A stretch of 5,291 bases of DNA, taken from NCBI GenBank assembly GCA_018725345.1, contig QLUI01000141.1, positions 1-5,291 on the forward strand, given 5' to 3'. A program made the position numbers and the translations under genes. Below are positions 5,193 through 5,291 of the stretch, piece after piece (position 1 is the first letter of the stretch; each line of letters opens with the position of its first letter). Source of the DNA: Bacillota bacterium. Lineage in GTDB: Bacteria; Bacillota; Dethiobacteria; Dethiobacterales; Dethiobacteraceae. Under the pieces are notes generated by a model that saw only the letters and a list, made by a program, of their open reading frames with translations, was not told where the DNA came from and did not search any database.

Positions 5193-5291
5193 GAGATGAC
5201 CCAGAATTACAGCCGGCACTTTCGTAGGCAGCTAACTTGAAAGAGAAACGGCTTTCGGAAGCAATCCAAGGCTCAGGGGAAGCCTTATTAG

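Larger units (their letters stand above)
5114..5242 (-). repeat. Repeat B, copy 2 (direct repeat of 1-126)
   Basis: This is the second copy of repeat B, complete at both ends. On the minus strand it begins CAAGTTAGC and ends CTCTGGGTTAGG. The best conserved part is the last ~68 bases (promoter spacer, hairpin and end). The middle (about 5190-5220) has drifted, with small length differences. It contains the extended -10 motif and a perfect 7-bp hairpin. A second small hairpin, CAGAG with CTCTG (5120-5134), is present here but not preserved in copy 1. Confidence 0.75.

Noticed and set aside
5185..5291. Open minus-strand frame entering from the right edge and stopping inside TATAAT, possible 3' end of an upstream gene
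   Set aside because: It has only ~34 residues with no family signal, and most of it lies in repeat B. The matching frame in copy 1 is only loosely conserved (FxLAA). I could not support a gene.

Overview
The window looks bacterial. Every real gene reads on the minus strand. Start sites carry Shine-Dalgarno sequences of the AAGGAG/GGAGG type, TTG and GTG starts occur, and genes overlap or nearly touch. Base composition is moderate, roughly mid-40s %GC by eye. I cannot name a genus. The content (a restriction-modification-like operon, a toxin-antitoxin remnant and repeated cassette-like flanks) is typical of an accessory or defence island.

Layout in the direction of transcription, from high to low coordinates. 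(1) 5114-5242 holds repeat B copy 2, with an extended -10 promoter motif and a 7-bp GC-rich hairpin. (2) 5019-5086 holds repeat A copy 2. (3) 586-5010 is a four-gene operon: a SPPY-type DNA methyltransferase, a Cas4-like PD-(D/E)XK nuclease with four cysteines placed for an Fe-S cluster, an unrecognised protein with winged-helix-like segments, and an Orc1/Cdc6-like AAA+ ATPase. (4) 445-512 holds repeat A copy 1, a direct repeat 66/68 identical to copy 2. (5) 54-421 is an antitoxin gene overlapped by a truncated RelE/ParE-type toxin gene. (6) 1-126 is repeat B copy 1, into which the toxin frame runs.

The four operon genes are tightly coupled: a 35-bp gap, an ATGA overlap, and a 5-bp gap with the ATPase Shine-Dalgarno inside the end of the upstream gene. 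I infer one functional unit. The methyltransferase would mark self DNA, the Cas4-like enzyme would cut unmarked DNA, the ATPase would act as an NTP-dependent sensor or loader, and the third gene could be the DNA-reading or adaptor subunit. I do not recognise this combination as a named system (restriction-modification, BREX, DISARM and Dnd all differ), so it is a good candidate for an undescribed defence module.

The operon is exactly bracketed by the two A repeats, and the larger block by the two B repeats. Both repeat types end in the same bases, CTGGGTTAGG on the minus strand. Downstream genes start shortly after that end. This suggests cassette-type mobility (integron-like or another site-specific process), but no recombinase gene is present in the window.
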